A stretch of 64,000 bases of DNA from Heyndrickxia ginsengihumi (GTDB taxonomy: Bacteria; Bacillota; Bacilli; Bacillales; Bacillaceae_C). The position numbers were made by a program, and so were the translations under genes. The stretch covers positions 1 to 64,000 of the forward strand of contig NZ_JAAIWK010000013.1 in NCBI RefSeq assembly GCF_011008565.1. The letters run 5' to 3'. This document shows, in pieces, positions 59,756 to 64,000 of this stretch. Position 1 is the first letter of the stretch. Each line of letters starts with the position of its first letter. The notes beneath the pieces are model-generated. The model saw nothing but the letters and a program-made list of their open reading frames with translations. It was not told the DNA's origin and did no database searches.

Positions 59756-60764
59756 AAAAATTTTAAGCGAAAATGGTCTGAATATTGAAGAAATGAAGTC
59801 GGCATCGAGAGTATTATTTTCAGATGATGTATCAGAAGGAGAAATGGGGGCGTTTCTCGCTACCTTAAATTTTAAAGGGGAAACAGCAGAGGAAATCACA
59901 GGATTGGTTGAAGTCATAAAGGAAAAAGCTGTGCCGATTCCATGTTCAGTTCCGCATGTAATGGATAATTGTGGTACAGGTGGAGATCAAAGCCACAGTT
60001 TTAATATTAGTTCAACTGCTGCCTTTGTTTTGGCAGGAGCAGGAATTAAAGTAGCAAAGCATGGTAATCGTAGTGTTTCTAGCAAAACTGGAAGTGCGGA
60101 TGTATTAGAAATCCTTGGGGTATCACTATCGTTCCCTGCTGAAAAAATTGAAGAGTTGCTTGATCAAATCGGTATTGCGTTTCTGTTTGCCCCGAATGTT
60201 CATCCTGCTTTGAAAAAAATGATGAAAATTAGAAAAGACTTGCGTATTCCGACAATCTTTAATTTAATTGGTCCGCTGACAAATCCGATCGAATTAGAGA
60301 CGCAATTATTAGGCATTTATCGCCGAGATATGCTAGAGACGATGGCTGAAGTATTGCATCGTTTAGGAAGAAAGCGGGCATTAGTTATCAATGGTGCAGG
60401 CTATTTAGATGAAGCATCATTATCAGGGGAAAATCATTTTGCACTCCTTGATCAAGGGGACATTCATACATTTACATTAAGCCCAGAGGATGTTGGACTT
60501 CCAACATATACAAATGAGGAGATACGTGGCGGAGATGCCAAGAAAAATAGCGAAATATTATTGTCAGTATTAAATGGTGAACAAAGTCCTTATCGCGATA
60601 CAGTACTGTTGAATGCTGGATTAGGTATTTATGCAAATGGTGCGGCGAATAATATTGAAGAAGGAATTCAATTAGCTAAAGAAAGTATTGATTCAAAAGC
60701 AGCGTTGAACAAACTTAATACACTTATAGAAGTAAGCCGAAAATTAACACAAGAGGTGATTTAA
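59730..60764 (+). CDS. trpD: Anthranilate phosphoribosyltransferase
   Basis: This enzyme of about 344 aa joins anthranilate to PRPP. Motifs are the PRPP-binding NCGTGGDQSHSFNIS, KHGNRSVSSKTGSADVLE and RKDLRIPTIFN. I keep the TTG at 59730 because AGAGGTGA lies 6 nt before it; an ATG three codons later is possible. It overlaps trpG by 26 nt. Confidence 0.94.
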   Translation: MNNMKPYLEKILSENGLNIEEMKSASRVLFSDDVSEGEMGAFLATLNFKGETAEEITGLVEVIKEKAVPIPCSVPHVMDNCGTGGDQSHSFNISSTAAFVLAGAGIKVAKHGNRSVSSKTGSADVLEILGVSLSFPAEKIEELLDQIGIAFLFAPNVHPALKKMMKIRKDLRIPTIFNLIGPLTNPIELETQLLGIYRRDMLETMAEVLHRLGRKRALVINGAGYLDEASLSGENHFALLDQGDIHTFTLSPEDVGLPTYTNEEIRGGDAKKNSEILLSVLNGEQSPYRDTVLLNAGLGIYANGAANNIEEGIQLAKESIDSKAALNKLNTLIEVSRKLTQEVI

Positions 60765-60765
60765 C

Positions 60766-62208
60766 TTGACCTTTCTAGAAAAAATTTTAGCGGAAAAAGA
60801 AAAAGAGGTTGCTAGATTAAAAGCATCACAGCTTAGACTAGCAGCTATTGATCGAAAAGCACCGTCATTATATGAAACATTTATGCAATCAGAGAGAATG
60901 AGTATCATCTCGGAAATCAAACGGGCCTCTCCTTCAAAAGGAGATATTCGAACGGAGATTGACCCTGTTCATCAAGCGATACAGTATGAGGAGGCAGGGG
61001 CTAATGCGATTTCTGTGTTAACCGATCAGCCTTTCTTCAAGGGGACTATTGATGATTTAAAAGCAGTCAGCCAAGCGGTAAAACTTCCGGTTCTTTGCAA
61101 AGATTTTATTATTGATGAAATTCAAATTGATATTGCAAAGGCAACTGGGGCAAGTGTAATTTTGTTGATCGCAGCAGCACTTAATTCTAAACGATTGAAA
61201 CAATTGTATGATTATGCTCAATCTAAAAATTTAGAAGTCCTATTAGAAGTGCATAATGAAGAAGAGCTGCAGGTGGCACTTGCTGTTGGAGCAAATATTA
61301 TTGGGATTAATAACCGTAATTTAAAAACATTTGAAGTTGATCTCGCCGTTGTCGAACATTTAGCAAAGCAAATTTCTGACCCTAACATTCTCATAATTAG
61401 TGAGAGCGGTATACGTACTCGAGAGGATGTGGTGCGTGTGCAAAAGGCTGGGGCAAAAGGAATTTTAGTAGGAGAAACGTTGATGAGATCTACTACAGTG
61501 AAGGAAGCAATTAAAAGCTTAGTAGGAGAAACACTTCATAAAGTAAAGATTTGTGGAATCCAGACATTAGAAGCAGCCCAGGCGGCAGTTCAAGCAGGTG
61601 CAGATTTAATCGGCTTCGTATTTGCAGATAGTAAAAGGTATATTGAACCTGAAAAGGCTGCGATGATTTCAGCATCTATTCCAGCAAACGTACAAAAAGT
61701 AGGCGTATTTGTGAATGAAGAGGTTAATAGAATGCAAGCCATTGCTGAACAAGTTGGTCTTGATTATATTCAATTGCATGGCGATGAATTACAAGATGTA
61801 ATTGATCAATTAAACTATCCTGTCATTAAATCATTTCCGATTCAGACGCAAGCGGATTTAGAAAAAATAAACCAGTATAACGCAGACATTTATTTATTAG
61901 ATAGTGCGGGTGGGCCGTACCGCGGTGGAAATGGAATTTCTATTAACTGGGAGCTGCTAACTGCATTATCTACGAAAGAAAATGTGATGCTTGCAGGTGG
62001 ACTGACTGCTCAAAATGTAGCTGATGCGATTGCGATGGTCAAACCAATGGCGGTCGATGTTTCAAGCGGAGTTGAAACAAATGGTGAAAAAGATACGGAA
62101 AAAATGATGCAATTTATTAGTCAAGCAAAACAAGCATTTCAAAAATTAGAGGAGAGTGAATGTAATGACAACTTATACACAACCGAACCTAACGGGTCAC
62201 TTCGGTAA
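60766..62208 (+). CDS. trpCF: Fused indole-3-glycerol-phosphate synthase / PRA isomerase
   Basis: One 480-aa frame holds TrpC (about 1-258; [43 protein letters not shown]) and TrpF (about 259-465; [31 protein letters not shown]). Bacillus species usually have separate genes. At the junction an AGGAG (61524-61528) sits 9 nt before AT-AAAGTAAAG, which would be ATGAAAGTAAAG with one G restored; this looks like a relic of a trpF start. The C-terminal 14 codons overlap trpB by 44 nt, longer than usual. Confidence 0.9.
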   Translation: MTFLEKILAEKEKEVARLKASQLRLAAIDRKAPSLYETFMQSERMSIISEIKRASPSKGDIRTEIDPVHQAIQYEEAGANAISVLTDQPFFKGTIDDLKAVSQAVKLPVLCKDFIIDEIQIDIAKATGASVILLIAAALNSKRLKQLYDYAQSKNLEVLLEVHNEEELQVALAVGANIIGINNRNLKTFEVDLAVVEHLAKQISDPNILIISESGIRTREDVVRVQKAGAKGILVGETLMRSTTVKEAIKSLVGETLHKVKICGIQTLEAAQAAVQAGADLIGFVFADSKRYIEPEKAAMISASIPANVQKVGVFVNEEVNRMQAIAEQVGLDYIQLHGDELQDVIDQLNYPVIKSFPIQTQADLEKINQYNADIYLLDSAGGPYRGGNGISINWELLTALSTKENVMLAGGLTAQNVADAIAMVKPMAVDVSSGVETNGEKDTEKMMQFISQAKQAFQKLEESECNDNLYTTEPNGSLR

Positions 62209-63367
62209 GTTTGGCGGCAAGTTCGTCCCTGAAACTTTAATGCCGGCGATGAACGAATTAGAGAAAGCTTATCAAGAAGCAATGAAGGATCCAGCATTTC
62301 AAGAAGAACTGGAGTATTATTTGCAACAATATATAGGGAGAGAAACACCGCTATATTACGCCGCAAATTTAACGAAACTTGGCGGCGGTCCAAAAATTTA
62401 TTTGAAAAGAGAAGATTTAAACCATACCGGTGCCCATAAAATTAATAACACAATTGGCCAAGCACTTTTAACGTTAAGAATGGGCAAGAAGAAAGTAGTC
62501 GCAGAAACGGGCGCTGGTCAGCATGGTGTTGCTACTGCCACTGTGTGCGCCTTGCTTGGATTAGATTGTATTGTATTTATGGGTGCTGAAGATATTCGCA
62601 GGCAGAAACTGAACGTTTTTCGAATGCAATTACTAGGGGCCGAAGTTCGGAGTGTTGAACAGGGGAGCGGCACATTAAAAGATGCAGTAAACGAAGCACT
62701 CCGTTATTGGGTTAGTAATGTAGAGGATACGCATTATATTATGGGCTCAGTTGTAGGACCGCATCCATTCCCGCAAATTGTTCGTGATTTTCAAAGTGTA
62801 ATTGGGAAGGAAACGAAACAGCAAATGCTAGAGCAAACAGGCAAACTGCCAGATGCTGTTGTTGCTTGTATCGGTGGCGGTAGTAACTCAATGGGGATGT
62901 TTTATCCGTTTATTGAAGATGATGTTCAACTTTATGGTGTGGAAGCAGGGGGAGCAGGAATTGAAACAGGAAAACATGCTGCCTCATTAAGCCATGGAAC
63001 ATTAGGTGTTCTGCACGGGATGATGACTTATTTATTACAAGATAATGATGGCCAAATTCAAGAAGCATATTCAGTGTCTGCTGGTCTTGATTATCCAGGG
63101 GTTGGACCTGAACATAGTTATTTAAAAGAAACAGGTCGTGTTAAATATACATCTATTAATGATGATGAAGCGTTAGAAGCGTTCCAACTCCTTTCAAAAG
63201 TAGAAGGCATTATACCTGCTCTAGAAAGTTCGCACGCCGTAAGTTATGCATTAAAATTGGCAAAAGAAATGTCTGAAGATCAAACGATCGTAGTCTGTCT
63301 GTCAGGCAGAGGAGACAAAGACGTTGAATCTGTGAGCCATTTACTAGGGGGAAAAACTAATGGGTAA
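62165..63367 (+). CDS. trpB: Tryptophan synthase beta chain
   Basis: TrpB makes tryptophan from indole and serine. The 400 aa have the PLP lysine K92 in [13 protein letters not shown], the phosphate loop GGGSNSMG and [19 protein letters not shown] lies 8 nt before the ATG at 62165, inside the end of trpCF. It overlaps trpA by 8 nt. It links the two amino-acid systems here, since serine is its substrate. Confidence 0.96.
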   Translation: MTTYTQPNLTGHFGKFGGKFVPETLMPAMNELEKAYQEAMKDPAFQEELEYYLQQYIGRETPLYYAANLTKLGGGPKIYLKREDLNHTGAHKINNTIGQALLTLRMGKKKVVAETGAGQHGVATATVCALLGLDCIVFMGAEDIRRQKLNVFRMQLLGAEVRSVEQGSGTLKDAVNEALRYWVSNVEDTHYIMGSVVGPHPFPQIVRDFQSVIGKETKQQMLEQTGKLPDAVVACIGGGSNSMGMFYPFIEDDVQLYGVEAGGAGIETGKHAASLSHGTLGVLHGMMTYLLQDNDGQIQEAYSVSAGLDYPGVGPEHSYLKETGRVKYTSINDDEALEAFQLLSKVEGIIPALESSHAVSYALKLAKEMSEDQTIVVCLSGRGDKDVESVSHLLGGKTNG

Positions 63368-64000
63368 AACGAAAATAAATGAAAGTTTCAAGAGAGTAAA
63401 GGATCGGAATGAAAAAGCATTTGTTCCTTATATCATGGCAGGAGACGGAGGATTGGAAGTTACTCAAGAGAGAATTGAATTTTTGGAAAGATGCGGAGTG
63501 ACGGCAATTGAATTAGGGATTCCATTTTCAGATCCTGTTGCTGATGGTCCAACGATTCAAGCTGCAGGAATTCGTGCTCTTCAGCAAGGAACAACTTTGG
63601 CGGCAGTATTAAATCATTTACAAGCTCATCCTAGAGAAGTTCCACTTATTTTAATGACTTATTTTAATTCTATTTTTTCATATGGAATCGAAAAATTTGT
63701 CCAAGATTGTGATGAAGCTGGAGTTGATGGTCTTATTATACCTGACTTACCGATTGAAGAAGAACATCTTATTACAGGAGAATTAGGAAAAAAGGATATA
63801 GCACTTATTCGACTTGCTGCTATTACTAGCCCTGAAGATCGTATTAAAGAAATTGCTTTGCGAACAGAGGGCTTCTTATATGCAGTTACTGTTACAGGTA
63901 CAACGGGAAGCCGTACGAGTTTTCATGACAATGTTGAAACATATTTAAGTCATCTTTCACAGTCATGTTCAGTACCTGTATTGGCCGGATTTGGAGTTTC
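63360..64000 (+). CDS. trpA: Tryptophan synthase alpha chain (partial)
   Basis: This gene runs off the right edge after 213 codons of about 260. TrpA splits indole-glycerol phosphate. The catalytic glutamate lies in [14 protein letters not shown], the aspartate in [11 protein letters not shown], and TGTTGSR follows. The ATG at 63360 overlaps trpB and follows a GGGGG run at 63348-63352. Confidence 0.95.
   Translation, partial: MGKTKINESFKRVKDRNEKAFVPYIMAGDGGLEVTQERIEFLERCGVTAIELGIPFSDPVADGPTIQAAGIRALQQGTTLAAVLNHLQAHPREVPLILMTYFNSIFSYGIEKFVQDCDEAGVDGLIIPDLPIEEEHLITGELGKKDIALIRLAAITSPEDRIKEIALRTEGFLYAVTVTGTTGSRTSFHDNVETYLSHLSQSCSVPVLAGFGV

Overview
The window looks like chromosomal DNA of a low-GC, spore-forming Firmicute of the Bacillaceae (Bacillus sensu lato). 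The supporting signs are AAGGAGG-type ribosome binding sites, T-box leaders, a CcpA-type cre site, a YyaC-type spore protein, a cidR-cidA-cidB locus and a Bacillus-like ilv-leu operon. No species can be named from the sequence alone.

Layout. 1-960: nine tRNA genes, probably the tail of an rRNA operon, ending in a terminator. 982-4544: a hypothetical gene, the 23S rRNA methyltransferase rlmCD, and a zinc-ribbon/protein-kinase pair. 4862-15122: a complete type I-C CRISPR-Cas system (cas3, then cas5-cas8-cas7-cas4-cas1-cas2) with an array of 31 repeats and 30 spacers. 15123-31170: accessory genes, including a START-domain pseudogene with one amber codon, a cluster of DnaA-box-like sites, a two-component system, a hydrolase/dioxygenase pair beside an XRE regulator, a diguanylate cyclase, a SulP remnant, and an efflux gene behind an attenuator-like leader. 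31312-44689: branched-chain amino acid uptake and synthesis (brnQ with an Ile T-box; ilvD, an Ile T-box, then ilvB-ilvH-ilvC-leuA-leuB-leuC-leuD-ilvA). 44848-57050: a HAD hydrolase, an EIIC-like transporter, serine synthesis under a Ser T-box, the cid locus, a hydroxyacid dehydrogenase and a chemoreceptor. 57107-64000: the trp operon behind two tandem Trp T-boxes, with trpC and trpF fused and trpA cut by the window end.

The most striking observation lies between cas3 and cas5. On the minus strand at 7341-7366 there is a lone CRISPR-repeat-like element with a shortened hairpin. An extended -10 box would start transcription at its first base. It is followed by a 16-nt guide-like stretch that runs straight into a terminator. 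That stretch matches a site beside the TTGAAA-N17-TACTAT promoter of cas5, immediately after a TTC motif (the I-C PAM), with mismatches in the first 16 positions only at 6 and 12, the positions that Cascade leaves unpaired. I read this as a crRNA-like autorepressor (CreR/CreA type) of the Cascade operon. A second regulatory find is an ermC-style attenuator (28466-28713) in front of an MFS efflux gene, with a tiny leader ORF and two mutually exclusive RNA folds.

The amino-acid genes form a tRNA-sensing network. T-boxes read Ile (ATC) for brnQ and ilvB, Ser (AGC) for serC-like/serA, and Trp (TGG, twice) for trp. The tRNA-Ile(GAT) at the left end of the window has the anticodon and discriminator base expected for the two Ile T-boxes.
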